A DNA stretch of 64,000 nucleotides from Symsagittifera roscoffensis (Eukaryota; Xenacoelomorpha; Acoela; Convolutidae). Positions within the stretch are counted from its first letter, which is position 1, and each line of letters starts with the position of its first letter. Made by a program: the position numbers and the translations under genes. Below are positions 21,578-32,721 of the stretch, in pieces. The stretch covers positions 17,040,458 to 17,104,457 of the forward strand of contig NC_087065.1 of assembly GCF_963678635.1 (NCBI RefSeq), in the 5' to 3' direction. The notes beneath the pieces were generated by a model. That model did no database searches. It was not told the origin of the DNA and saw only the letters and a program-made list of their open reading frames with translations.

Positions 21578-21860
21578 CAGGGGCGGATCTAGGCTTTTCT
21601 GGAAGAGGGTGGGGTTTCAAAAAAAATTTCGAAAACTTCTTCGACGTTTTTTTAAGGTTTTTAAAATCCCCCATTGATTTTCTGAGCTCTCGCAAATCAC
21701 TAATTAGACCCTGTTTCGAGCAAATTTGAGCGTCGCAGACAAAGTTTTAAAAAAAAACAGGCCAAAAAAGGCGTTTTTGCACTTTTTGGAAAATTTTGAC
21801 AAAAAAATTGAGTTGTTTTGGCGCGCGCTTCCCCCTCAAATTTAGTAAATATTGGCGCCT
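21578..21860. mobile_element. family C element (CAGGGGCGGATC-type, hAT-like MITE)
   Basis: Begins CAGGGGCGGATCTAGGC, runs through an AAAAAGGCGTTTTTGC core and reaches TTGGCGCGCGCTTCCCCCT then TTGGCGCC. It is the best-preserved C copy in the window. No coding capacity; the right boundary is approximate. Confidence 0.55.
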
Positions 21861-22075
21861 AATGATCAAATGATCAACATCAACGTAAGCTCAGAACAAT
21901 CAGAATTAAAAGAAGGTAGAGAATCAAATCATATCAGTTATTCAGAGCGAAGAGAATCAGGTTCATATCAATAAGCTGAAAGTTTTCATCTAATCAAGTA
22001 GCTATTAAAAAATAAATGAAGCTGGTACAAAAATTGCAATTAAAATAGTGTTTTTATCAACTATTTTTTAGCTGA
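21861..22075. other. 3' flank of the KIND-domain gene
   Basis: Non-coding sequence after the TGA stop (minus strand). No confident polyadenylation signal was identified. Confidence 0.4.
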
Positions 22076-25026
22076 TCATAAATAATCATCATCTGGTTCT
22101 TGCATGAAGTTTACGCTTTGAAATCTGTCGCTTTGGACCGAATTGAGACTGATTCTACTATTGTTACTGCTTCGTCTCATTGGGTATACGGCTCCCAGTT
22201 CGGTTCCGAGTAAATCAGTTCCAGGGCCCCCTCCAAAACTGATATTCACCCCTCCGTTACCAATTTGAATTTCAACAGGAGCCGAATTCGAATTCCTGTG
22301 AATTGTAGCTTCTCTCCCGTCTTCAGGAGAAAGAACTTGAATGCAGTCCTTTTGAATTCTAAATTGAGTATTTTTCATCACATTTCGCGACACGCTGAAA
22401 TTGTGAAAGGATTGATTTTCAACCGGAAGTGAAATATTCACGGGTTTGAAATTGCGCGGCATATTTCCTTGATTTTCGAAACTTCGATCGCTAATATGAG
22501 AATTGCTCGACGAATTCTGCTGTCCAAAGTTGAGAAACGAGCGGCTACCAGTGCTTTGCATTTGCATTGGCGAACTTTGGTCAAATCGGGAAAATCCGAA
22601 AGATAGTTGAGGCTGTCCGTAACTTTTGTTATCATACATCGAGATGTTTGAGTCATCATGATGAACTATGGAAACGAAATCCGGATTACTTTGACTTGGC
22701 GGTACTCGAACTTGTTTATGAGCGAACCCAACAGGAATCGGTGACTGTGCTTTTGGTTTTCCAAAGTTAGGCGGTTCTGAGCTTCTAGATTTCACCAATT
22801 TTTCCACATACTTGTCCAGCATGTTTATCCCACCCGAGCTTGAGCTGGGGCTAGGACTGTTTCCTCCCGCAGCGATTGAAACCGTATCCATCGATCGGGT
22901 TCGAGGCATTGTTGCTTTAGACCCTGAGGACAGGGTTTGAGCAAAAACAGGTGCATGTGACGACGAATTATCAAATTGAACTGGCGAACGTGCTTGCATC
23001 TGATTGGCTGAAACTGGTGAGCTAACAACTCGTTGGTTGATTGGAGACGGTGACATCGCTGCTCTCTGATTGGTCACAAAACTCATTCCTTGCTGATTAT
23101 AAATAGTTGGAGAACTTGCTATTCGCTGATTGGATGAGACAGGGGAATACACAGATCGCTGGTTAACTGTCGTGATTGGAGAGCTCACAGATCGAGGAGT
23201 AACCAATGGCGACGAAGGAGTTCCAATTGACTGAAGATTGGTTGAAACTGGTCGGCTTGGTGGTCTTTGACTGGTTGGCGAGGGCGTACTGATTCTCGGC
23301 TCACTTAATCGTCTGACGAGGTGAGCAAACTTGGGAGAGTTCGTCGGTGGACCAGTTAGTCCGTAGAAAGCAAGTAAAGATTGACGTTTCGTGGCGGGCG
23401 AGATGTCATTTTCGTGCTGATATTCAAAAACTTGGTTTGGGATATTAGCTTGGCTAATTGGTACAAACTGAGCTGGAGCTTTGTGAAAATTAGGCGGCGA
23501 CTTTCTAGCCATATTTTGAGATTGCGGAGTTTGGTTTCGGTTCACTGTGTAGTAATTGAACTGTGACATCGGACTCGATGACCCGGCACTGCTTCGTCGA
23601 CTTCTCGAATTTTCAAGAGGAGATCTCAATTCATCGCTTCCGAGCTCGTAGCTTATTTTTCGACCCGGTGCAGTAGGTGTGCCACTGAAAAAGAACAAAT
23701 CTTCAACTGATGACCTTGTCGACGATGTTGCTTCAGACGCCGAGTACTCCGAAACCGAAGTCGGGGTCGAGCGTTCTTTTTCGATCTCACCTTGAATTGT
23801 TTTCGAAAGAAACGTAGCCGCTGCATTTACTTTTCCTCTGTCTGTTTTTGCTTTCGGCGCTCGCGTTTTTTCTGGCTCCTTTTGTCGCCGAGGTGGCGGG
23901 AGACTCATTGGAACCGGTTCTGAGGGTTTCGAGGGAAAAGCATTTTTCATTGGTAGTGTAGCAGATGACTTGAAGTTACTCGGCGGCTCTGATCTTGACT
24001 GTCTAAGTGACGGAGCCTGAACAACAGAAGGATATGAAAACTCTGGGCTTCTAGGATTTTCATCATTTTTAACTGTTTCAGCTGCAAGACTTTGTTCTTT
24101 GTCGGGATTATAGTTTGGCGGTGCCCTTTTTAAAATGCTCGTATCAAATGTGAAAGTCTGTTTTTGAGTCGGAAACGGCGATGGATCTCTGGCTTTGGTC
24201 TTCCCCAGTTCTTTCGCTTTGTTTTGTCGTCGGTCCGACGGACCTGTGCTGCGTCTAGGGTTCATCGGAACTATAGTGGTTCCTGAAGATGCGGAGGTGA
24301 TAGGTTCGGAGACGGGCTCGGTGGTCAATCTTCCATCCCGATCTGGTGTACATGTGCCCTCTAATCTAAGAGCTAACCGTGAGCCAATTGATGGCGCTGA
24401 TGGCCTTGAAATACTTTCATTTGAACTATTTTGATCGTATTGCTGATTAGCAATAGTCTTGACTACTTGAATTGGATTTTCATTTTGAGGTTTTCTTGTT
24501 TGAAATTCGGTGGATTTCAAACTTTTGTCATAGACTAAATCATTTTTGATGAGATTTTCCACATTTTTGTCGATTTCAATGGGCGTCCGAGGCTTTTGAA
24601 TTGGCTCATTATTGACACTCTGACTGTAATTTTCATCCGGTTTAACTGAAGTTACATCAAAAGTTTTGTCCAGGTTTTCGTCGTTATTGTCTTTTCCAAC
24701 GTCAAAATCCCCGACGTGCAAACTTTTCTCGGATGACGTCAGTGACTCGTGGCTCAGAGTTCGGTCGTCGGTTTCAGCTTCTGTTTCGGTTTCGGGGTAA
24801 TACGAAGAGTCAATCGTGCTTTGGTCAACCGATGAGTCATAATCCGACACGAATCCCCGTTCGGAGGAGCAATTGATCTCGTAAGTTCCCTCATCTTCGG
24901 ACCCGCTTCCAGTGTCGGGAAGAAGTTGTCGCCGGACATTCGACTTCGGTCTGACAATCGGATCTTCGGATGCAACTGATTCTTTCTCGCTTGCATCGTC
25001 CAGATCCAAATTCGACACTTTTGTTT
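22076..25026 (-). CDS. KIND gene exon 6 (disordered C-terminal 983 residues)
   Basis: Acceptor TTATTTTAG|AAAC, stop TGA at 22076-22078. It is a single 2.95-kb exon rich in Ser, Pro, Asn, Gln and Arg, with many S-P sites, a poly-Ser run (SPSPSSSSGG), polyproline pieces (SLPPPRRQ) and an SPxxxNQR repeat block (about 22965-23180). The C-terminus ends EPDDDYL. GC content is higher than the flanks, as expected for a real exon. Confidence 0.85.
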
Positions 25027-28000
25027 CTAAAATAAACAGTAACTTGAAATTTTCATCAAGATCTTCAAGATTTTCATCATTTCTGTTCACTTTTCATTTT
25101 ACCCTACAAAAAAAAAACGCCCAACTTACCTGTTTTGGGCGCTGAAATGTATCCCGATTTTCCTTTTTCCGGAGTTGCGCTCCTTGTTTCCGATCTCAAA
25201 TCTCCGAACTGATCGCCGTATTTTCCCAAATCAACATCAACATCAATTTCATCATGTCCCAGTACTTTATTGCCCATAGCCTCACTTTGAGCAGATGCAG
25301 CAAAAATAGCGTTGAAAGTCAGGCTTGAAACTTTTGCGCATTGGCTTTGAGAAGAGATGTTTGGACCTTCGAGAAAGTAAGTTTTGTAGAGGGTTCTGAT
25401 CTCTTCGTACGCTTCCGCTAAATCGTCAAAAGGTCATGTCAAATCATCATTATGAAATTGCAGTTTTGCTAATTTGTAAAGAGCAGTTTCGCTAGTTTCT
25501 AAATTTCTGCTTAATATAAAAAACTTTTTCTTTACTTAACTGTTAGCTAGACACTTTTAAAATATAATGAAAGCAAATAAACAAAAAACAGTCTGGCATG
25601 TTTTTTTTTAAATCTCAACTTTCGAATTTTAAACAAAAAAATATATGGCCTTTTTGATAAAATTAACTTATTTTGAAAAAACTGGGTTATTAGGAAAATT
25701 TTTGTAACGCTGGGAATTCTAAAATAAAGATTTCCACTCTCAAAAGTCAGAAAATCCGCTTCCTCTCGATAAAATCGGACACAGGATTTCATTAGGAGGG
25801 TGCAGATTTTCAAAAGGCTTCCGAAAACTGTATCAAATTATTTAAGCTCAACCAAATTGGTTTTTGGAGCTCTTCCCAACAATTATAAGCCCATGTTGCA
25901 AAGGAGTTACTGCCTGTGGTTTTATTTGTCCCAGTTTGATATGTTTGATAGTTAAGACAACTAATTCAATTCAAAACAAATCATATCAAGAGTTGCTTGC
26001 TTGTTGTATGTAGTACGAAAAATTTTATCGTAGAAAACTGCACGAACATTTTTTCCTTTTTGTTTTGTTTGAATGTGGTCGAAATTTCCTGTGCTGCTTG
26101 CACAGCACTCGGATACTCTTGATATATTTTAGTTTTGAGTCCATTTTTTTCTTTTATTACCAAACACGTCACAATTGGGTAAATGTTAATGGATTTCATC
26201 GAAGGGATAGGTGCGGATTTTGAAAACAAATCCAAAAGTTTTATCAACCGTCGTTTAGCTCGTCCAAATTTTCCGATCTCTCCTGTGTGCAGTAGTTGTG
26301 CAGTAATGAAGAGACTAAGAAAAAAATCTGCGAAAGTGAGATTGTTGATAAATTAACCATAATTGTTTACAGTAGTAGTTGTCTTCAGAAATAGAAAACA
26401 AAACAAATTAGAAAAAATGAAAAGTTTTTTAAATTTGTTTTTATTTTTTTTGGCACAGTTTCAATTGTTGTTTTTGAGTTTTTTGTACTCTCAAAAAAGC
26501 GCTAAATGACGCTTCAAAATTTGCTTTCCTGAAGCAAAACTAAGTTTAATGCAAATGGTTTCCTTTTATTACACGTACTCGCTCGCTGTACTCGCTCGAA
26601 AGCAGGCTAAAAAATCAAAAATTTCACATTTATTTTTCTGCAGTTCGAAAATTACGATTAGAAGGGCTTCATTGATATATATCACTCGCCCATTCTGATG
26701 ATTGGTTGTGGTGCCTGATTTTTTGTGGAAAAACTGTTTATAACTGAAAAAAAAACACCCGAAGAGGTAGTTGCCCCCTCCCACTTTCGGTAGAAGGAAT
26801 AAACAGTCTGCGTTTATATCCCTACTGAATCGAAAGAAGGTGGAAAATCAGGCATAAATTGAAAAACTCACATAGGCTATCCGGTCTCTTTTGGGCGTTG
26901 TGGTGGGACATTTTGTTCAGCAGCAGAGCCAGTTCCTTCTCAAGGTCAAACACTACACGATCTTTGTCGTCTTTCTTTTTTTCATCTTTGACTGAGAAGA
27001 ATCTGAGGTCCCAAATGGTCTTCAGTGTTAGCCCCAGAGAGTAAATGTGACACTAAAGATGGAGCTCAAATTAAGAAAAAATATTCGAGACTTCAGAAAA
27101 AGTCGAGACTTCAGAAAAATAATGCTTGATAAAAAAACGTATCTTTGTATACAGAGGTGAATCTAGGTTTTTGATGCGGATTTCCAAAAAAAATGTGGCA
27201 ATTTTTTTTGGGTCGATCGGTTGATTTTCCCAAATTTTCTCAAAACAAAATACAGACCCGATTCTGAGAAAAAAATTCTGCGCTACAGGCGTTTTTTGAA
27301 AAAATAAAACATGCGAAAAGGCCGTTTTTGAGTCATTTTTTAAAGGTTTTGTCCAAAAATTGCTTTTTTTTGGCGCACGCCTTCATATTTGGAATCTGCC
27401 TTTAGGAAAATTTTTACGGTTGGTCAGCTGAAAATGAAAATTTAAAAAAATTAGTACGAAAGAGACGATCAATTGAAGGGTGTCCCCTAACTATGCGCTG
27501 TTTGAATCAATTTTATTTTATTCTCAGTTTGCTCTCAAGTTTCCTATAATATCTGAAAAATAAGCAAAATTGAAGATGCTTATTACGAATATTGTCTGAT
27601 TTATTATAAAATAATAACTGAGCTAGAAGATAAATCCGAAGCTATTTACCCTTGCTGCAAATTTTCTGATAGCATTTTCTTCGTCTTGCTTCGTGAAAAT
27701 ATTCGAAATGTTAATCAATTCATGTTGCAGTTGCAAATCATGTCGCTCGGGGGCGTCAAAAAAATCCCACGAGTCACCGTCGCCCCCTCCCGACTGAACT
27801 TGGATGTCCAGAGCGACTGCGTTACCCTGAAGTGTAATGCACAATGTATGGGGACTGATTTTCAATTGGTCGGCGAAAAATCTCAACGGGCAAGTTTGGT
27901 AGAGTTTGAGTAGAGTTTTCACACTTTGTTCACACAGACAGAGAACTGCTTCGTTGATGTTGGAAGCTACTTCTGATTGGCTTTCGACGGAGTTGGAATC

Positions 28001-29161
28001 AGATTGGGTTTTCTGAATCTGCATCCAGAAACGAGCTATTTCTCCAATGGTGACCAAATCTTCTTCCTAGAAAATCATTAAATTGATCAGTTTGTACTAC
28101 TGTCTAAATAGGACGAAACATCTAAAGTTTTAAGCACTTCTTAATGAAAAAAATAGTAATTAGCAGGAAAATGTTTCAAACGTTTTTACCAAGAAAAAAA
28201 TTTCAGCCTTTCAAACAGCAGCCAAGTAAAATTTAATCTTTGTAAAACCATAGCTATTTGGTCCTGATGAAGGTTCGATTACAAAATTCAATTTTACTTC
28301 TGCCAAAAAACATGCATCGGTAAAACAGAAAAAAAGTTGCAGTAGTTGTAAATAGGTTCAAACAGCTCAAATTTGTAGAAGTTAATCTAAATAGAAACAA
28401 AAATTTAACATTTAAGTATACTCTCATTGGGAAAAGTAGGAATTGGCAGGAAAATTTTGCAGAAGTTGATCTAAATAGAAACAAATATCTAATTTTTTTC
28501 TAGCATTTAACTATACTCTCATTGGGAAAAGTAGCAATTGGAAAATTTTGTAGAAGTTAATGGTTACTTGTTTTTCAGGATGGTTGTCAGATGGTGGTCA
28601 AATACTTACTAAATACTTAGAAGCCTGTCATAAATATCCGGAAACAGGCTTCAATTTTTTCGGCCCGTGCACAGAAAAACTGAATTGGGACAAATTAGTT
28701 TGACAAATTATTTATCATTTTTCGATATATTTTTACTGACAACCAAACTGAATTGTTGCCAGTGATATCTTGCAAAACCTTGAACCCACCTCAAATAAGG
28801 TGCATAGTCCCATCGGCGAAGGCTCCACCACCGAAACAAATGACACGTCCTCATCTGCACCACCAGCCACGTTAGATGACGTAAGTGTTATATCATAATC
28901 TAAGTCATCGTCGTCTTCTTCAACTGTCAACAAAGTGGGTTCGTTGCTCTTTTTGCTGCTGCTGCTCACATTAACATATAACTCCTCGTCTTTTACTTCG
29001 CCAAGTTTTTGCTTATCTTCTGCGGAATCTCTTTCGGGTGATTTTATTTCGGTTTTGTCGCCTAAACGCTTCGATTTTGAAACCTTGTTGTTCGCTTCAA
29101 AATCGGCTGATTTGGACTTCAAATTGCTTGTGTCAGATTTATTGAGCTCTATAGTTTCCAT
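22076..29161 (-). CDS. KIND-domain protein with long disordered tail, six coding exons
   Basis: Exons read 29161-28790, 28066-27650, 27052-26872, 26314-26249, 25417-25130 and 25026-22076. Phases agree at every junction (0,0,1,1,1). The joined length is 4275 nt, 1424 residues plus stop. Residues 1-124 are acidic and low-complexity. About 125-350 form a KIND (kinase non-catalytic C-lobe) domain, with ISPHTLCITLQGNAVAL and CHIYSLGLTLKTIWDLRF as its two best-matching blocks, ending LLNKMSHHNAQKRP. The rest is Ser/Pro/Gln-rich and disordered, with SPxxxNQR repeats near 1050-1130. KIND domains are protein-binding modules (in Spire, for formins). I see no WH2, FYVE, FERM, PDZ, RasGEF or phosphatase domain, so no known KIND protein fits. 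The function is unknown; a scaffold role is inference. Confidence 0.75.
25130..25417 (-). CDS. KIND gene exon 5
   Basis: Acceptor GATTTAG|CGGA, donor ACAG|GTAAGT, 288 nt, phase 1 to 1. It encodes AEAYEEIRTLYKTYFLEG, a helical-looking stretch just after the KIND domain, then a low-complexity Asp/Val run (IDVDVDLG). Confidence 0.72.
25418..26248. other. intron 4 of the KIND gene
   Basis: Between exons 5 and 4, AT-rich, with chance minus-strand frames only. The frame running on from exon 4 past its donor (to 25981) is in a different reading frame from the exon and is taken as intronic. Confidence 0.5.
26249..26314 (-). CDS. KIND gene exon 4 (66-nt microexon)
   Basis: Acceptor TTTCTTAG|TCTC, donor GACG|GTTGAT (weak). 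It encodes SSLLHNYCTQERSENLDELND and is the only choice here that keeps phase 1 on both sides; the open frame hits TGA four bases past the donor. It is the first exon outside the triplicated block. Confidence 0.65.
26315..26826. other. intron 3 of the KIND gene, unique part
   Basis: Single-copy intron sequence between exon 4 and the left edge of the triplicated unit. It contains a short AT-rich direct repeat 'tactcgctcg' twice (26577, 26589). No other feature. Confidence 0.5.
26872..27052 (-). CDS. KIND gene exon 3 (KIND domain, second half)
   Basis: Acceptor TTTAG|TGTC, donor CTAT|GTGAGT, 181 nt, leaving phase 1. It encodes CHIYSLGLTLKTIWDLRF and ends LLNKMSHHNAQKRPDSL, the 'Y-S-L-G' and 'M..h...KRP' blocks of KIND and kinase C-lobes. 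Confidence 0.82.
27152..27424. mobile_element. family C element in KIND intron 2 (also at 34497 and 41842)
   Basis: Starts CAGAGGTGAATCTAGG and reaches TTGGCGCACGCC then GCCTTTAGGAAAATTT, a diverged relative of the element at 21578. It is carried along in the two further copies of the 7.35-kb unit. Confidence 0.45.
27650..28066 (-). CDS. KIND gene exon 2 (KIND domain, first half)
   Basis: Acceptor TTTTCTAG|GAAG, donor AGG|GTAAAT, 139 codons, phase 0 at both ends. It reads EEDLVTIGEIARFW, then LCEQSVKTLLKL and ISPHTLCITLQGNAVAL, typical of the KIND N-terminal half. Confidence 0.8.
28790..29161 (-). CDS. KIND gene exon 1 (start codon, acidic N-terminus)
   Basis: ATG at 29161, 124 codons, donor GAG|GTGGGT, phase 0. 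It encodes METIELNKSDTSN onward, a Lys/Glu-rich segment, and an EEDDDDLDYD acidic run. It has no upstream acceptor, so it behaves as a first coding exon. Identical copies lie at 36135-36506 and 43481-43852. Confidence 0.75.
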
Positions 29162-30000
29162 GACTTTTCAGATTTACAACTGTTTTTTTTAAGATTTGAA
29201 ATAATTACAGAAATCGTAAGCTCATTGTGCGGATAACTTAATTTTTTTGCAAATAATATCAATGATTTGAACTCAATTCAAAAACTGTTTGCAGGTTTTG
29301 GGTCATTGAAACCAATTGGCATGGCGCAAATTATCACAGGACAATAAAAATTCACTCCTACAGAAATTTACATTTCCAGGAGCTTATGTTTATAAATCTC
29401 GATTTGATTATAACTGTAAATACGCAGGTAAGCTGAGTGGGCGCAAATCCTGGTAAAATTGAGCAAAGTCACCGCTGCGATTCAAATTGTATTTTGAGTT
29501 GAAAATCTTTTGAATACTTCTAAATTTAGAAATTCTTGTTTTATAGATTTCTTAACCCCTTCTAGCGAAACTTAGTACATGGCTTCAGGTCTTTTGAGGG
29601 AACATTTTATCTGGCTGTATTATGCGCTATAACAACTTTCCTTTCACTTAAAGAAAAAGGAAAGCCCTAATCCAAAAGTTGAGGAATTTCAGACTTTCAC
29701 TCAATAGGTCGAATATGCATGCAGGTTTTGACTTTGGGAATTAATGAAACCATAAAACGGGGACTGCTTATACAGTTGGAATCGATACGGACTATTTTCG
29801 CAAATTTGGCATGCCGACTTTTCTTTTAGTACTTTTTCTTCTCTGTACAAGGTTTCAAACGGTGTGACAAAGCCCATTCACTGTTAAAGACGTTTAACGT
29901 CCCAACCTAAATCTTGGTTGGGTTGCTTTTTGAGACAGCAAGAAGGAACGTTGAGTTTTGTTGATAAATTCGATCTCACTTAGGCGGCAGTTGACGAAAT
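29162..30000. other. upstream flank of KIND exon 1 (promoter-proximal, in each unit)
   Basis: Non-coding sequence directly 5' of the start codon, present three times. A small hairpin CCCAACC/GGTTGGG lies at 29901-29922. A promoter or 5' untranslated exon is expected but cannot be placed. Confidence 0.4.
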
Positions 30001-31264
30001 TGACAGCCTTGAGCTGAAAAGCCACTTACTGCAGAACTTCATAGCAAATATATTTGCCCTAGAAGCCATCTGAGACAGATAATCAAGTTTTGCTTAGTAT
30101 TTATTTGACAAGCTTGTTATTGGTTTTCATATAGATAAATATGCCTTTATATTGAAAAAAGTGTTACAGTCATCTTGAGTCTAAGGTTCTTGACAATAGT
30201 TTTGACCGTAAAGCACAAATTTTGCAGGCGACAATTGGTAGCATTTTAGAAACGGAAATTCATCGCAAAATAGTTTGCCACAGTTATTGAAAAAGTAATT
30301 CGAAATGGCTCTATCTCTTTTCCCCCATCTCACTTGAGCATCAATTTTATACAAAATGAAAAAAGCTTTCAAAATAAATTGTTTTTGCTATATAAAACAA
30401 CCAAAACGCTATGTTTTAGCAAAACTTTCTCATTAGTTTCGGGGAGAGTTTTCATGATGGAGAGGCAGGTTGATGGAAAACTTTCAGCTAATCAGAAGCA
30501 TTAGACGTTCTATTGGTTAAATGACTGTTGCACACAACCGAAGTCATTATTAACAGAAACTGAATTATAACAGAACAGCCAAGTTTTGCTATACAATTCG
30601 AGCAGATGAAAAAAAATTTGTCAGCCTTGAGCTAAAAAGCCAGTTACCACAGAATTTCATAGCAAATATATTTGCCCTACAAGCCATTTGAAACAGATAA
30701 TGAAGTTATGCTTACTATTTAGTTGACAAGCTTATTATTATTTTTCATATAGATAAATATGCCTTTATAATTGAAAAAAGTGTTACAGTCATCTCGGGTC
30801 AAGGTTCTTGACGATGATTTTGACTGTAAAGCACAAACTTTGCAAACGACCTTTTGGTAGCATTTTAGAAACGGAAATTCATCGCAAAAAACTTTGCCAC
30901 AGTTATTGAAAAAGTAATTCGAAATGGCTCTTTCTCTTTTCCCCCACCTCACTTGAGCATCAATTGTATACAAAATGAAAAAATTTTCAAAATAAACTGT
31001 TTTTGCTATATAAAACAACCAAAACGCTGTGTTTTAGCAAGTGTGGGATTTGAAATGTTTCACAAAACTACTAAGCAAAACTTTCTCATTAGTTTCGGGG
31101 AGAGTTTTCATGATGGAGGCGCAGAATGATGGAAAGTTTTCAGCTAATCAGAAGCGTTAGATGTTCTATTGATTAAATGGCTGTTGCGCACAACCGAAGT
31201 CATTATTAACAGAAACTGAATTATAACAGCACAGCAGAGTTTTGCTATACAATTCAAGCAGATC
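30001..31264. repeat. tandem pair of about 0.6-kb repeats (also at about 37347 and 44693)
   Basis: 30001-30607 and 30619-31264 align along their length (GACAGCCTTGAGCT..AAAAGCCA at the left, TTTTGCTATACAATTC at the right), diverged by roughly 8-10 percent. The second has an extra 43 bp near 31041. Each holds a 'TCTTTTCCCCCAcCTCACTTGAGCATCAATT' tract (split here: TCTTTTCCCCCA, CTCACTTGAGCATCAATT), the left end of a family A MITE, so the pair arose after an A insertion. Confidence 0.75.
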
Positions 31265-31559
31265 CAAAAAATTTTGTTTTATTTATTTTTTCAGAATTTG
31301 TTTTAGTTTTTTTCAAAACCCAGTTTCAATTTCGCAAAATTCGAAAGCTCATGCATCTGTTTGTTTTTAAATCAGTCAATATTATTTTTAATTGCCTGGA
31401 TTCGTTTGCTTTCTTATAGATTTTTACAATTTTTTTCAGATTGTTGAATACTCAATTCTGATATTCTTGAGTGACGCCATCATTTAGTTTCTTTGCAAAA
31501 AACTCGTTTTCTAATTTCGGCAATTTTTCGCCTCGCCTACGAAAAATTGCTGTCTTAAA

Positions 31560-32120
31560 GCCGTTACGGTTTTCCATATCAGACAAGACTGCTCATATCA
31601 TGGCAAAGCTTTGAGTGTTTCGACTGCTTTTTAAGGCCTATGGAGCAGTGTTGGTCTAAGAATTAGAATAAATTTAAAAAAAATGATTTTATACATTTTT
31701 CTAATTTTCGAGATTTTTTGCCATTCCCCACGCGCCAAATACAAGGTGAAAGGGTGATAGATTATGCTCCAAGTAATGTATTAATAATGACAAATAGCCG
31801 GCCTTAACCAATTTGGAACAATTTTTTCGACGGATTATATCTCCGCTTACGCGTAAAAAACGCGAAATGATCACGCGTTAATTATGCCGAATTGGTCACA
31901 CTGGTAATCTTTAAACACCCACAATTTTACGAAAAATGATAACATGTCATCAAATATTATTTTAAATTTGAGCTGTAGACAACAATACCTTTTGGCTCAC
32001 TTGAGCTAAGGACAATAATACCTTTTGCTGAAAAAAACTCCGTCAAAAATGGCTAGTTAAAAAGTCGAAAATTGTCTGGAAAGAAAACCACCACGAGCAC
32101 AAATATTCCGTAACGTTTTT
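31560..32120 (-). repeat. dispersed repeat family D, inverted copy (also at about 38905 and 46250)
   Basis: Reverse complement of the repeat at 1258-1745: GACTGCTCATATCA, CCAATTTGGAACAA, ACGCGTAAAAAACGCG and TTCCGTAACG match in order. It shows the family is dispersed and old. Confidence 0.6.
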
Positions 32121-32547
32121 CAAAATTCAGAACAAAAAGTGTAGGATTGCGACTGAAAAATCCCACTCAAGAAGCTTTTATATGTCGAACACTCAGTCAA
32201 AACATACTCAATTCCGATCATAAAAATTCAAAAAAAGTTTCGAGCAAAGACAACAGACAAAACTCAACTAAAGAGCAGTCAAAAAATGGGCTAATCAGTT
32301 GAATTGTTGTGTTTTTTTTGAGAAATTTAATTAGTGTTTATATAAAAAATTGATGTTTTGTGAAAAAATTATATCATGTTTTAATCAAAAATCTGCTCAA
32401 AACACCTCTGTCAGAAATATAAAGTCATGGAACCTTTTAGTGAGTCTTATAAAATATGAAGAAATTTTTCAGTGTTGCCGCAAACTTTCAGTTCAAAAAT
32501 CAGCACTCCTATTGGTCGGTAGTCGAGAATTTGACCACTAGAAAATA

Positions 32548-32692
32548 AAGTCGAGAACAGCCGAAGCGCTGTTTGAGCTCAGTCAAAACATAGATCGAGC
32601 ACTGTTGATAGATACGTCGAGCACAGTAAAAAGTAGGTCGATCACAGCTGATACATGGACCGAGCAGTCAAAACAGGTCGAACACAGTTGAA
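32548..32692. repeat. short degenerate tandem repeat, GTCGAGCACAGT-type (also at about 39893 and 47240)
   Basis: Around eight imperfect units of the form 'a.gTCGAgCACAGTtga.a', spaced about 18-27 bp, for example TCGAGAACAGCCGA, TCGAGCACTGTTGATA, TCGAGCACAGTAAAA and TCGATCACAGCTGATA. It lies just upstream of the satellite portion of each 7.35-kb unit. Confidence 0.6.
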
Positions 32693-32721
32693 ACATAAAT
32701 ACAACATTTCAGTTTTTCACA

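Noticed and set aside
25981..26247. 88-codon minus-strand frame next to KIND exon 4
   Set aside because: It is out of frame with exons 3 and 5. Using the GTTGAT donor at 26243-26248 gives consistent phases, so this is intron.
26859..27044. Plus-strand 61-codon open frame, repeated three times
   Set aside because: It is the antisense of KIND exon 3, which has matching splice sites and domain similarity on the minus strand.
27686..27913. Plus-strand 75-codon open frame, repeated three times
   Set aside because: Antisense shadow of KIND exon 2.
28262..28275. GGTTCGATTAC resembling a tRNA B box
   Set aside because: No A box or cloverleaf-capable sequence upstream.
28935..29192. Plus-strand frame with a hydrophobic leucine run resembling a signal peptide
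   Set aside because: Antisense of the Ser/Lys/Glu-rich exon 1; the leucines come from reversed serine and acidic codons.
30181..30372. Similar minus-strand frames in both 0.6-kb repeats (63 and 99 codons)
   Set aside because: Similarity follows from the DNA duplication; they run through a MITE end and have no domain.
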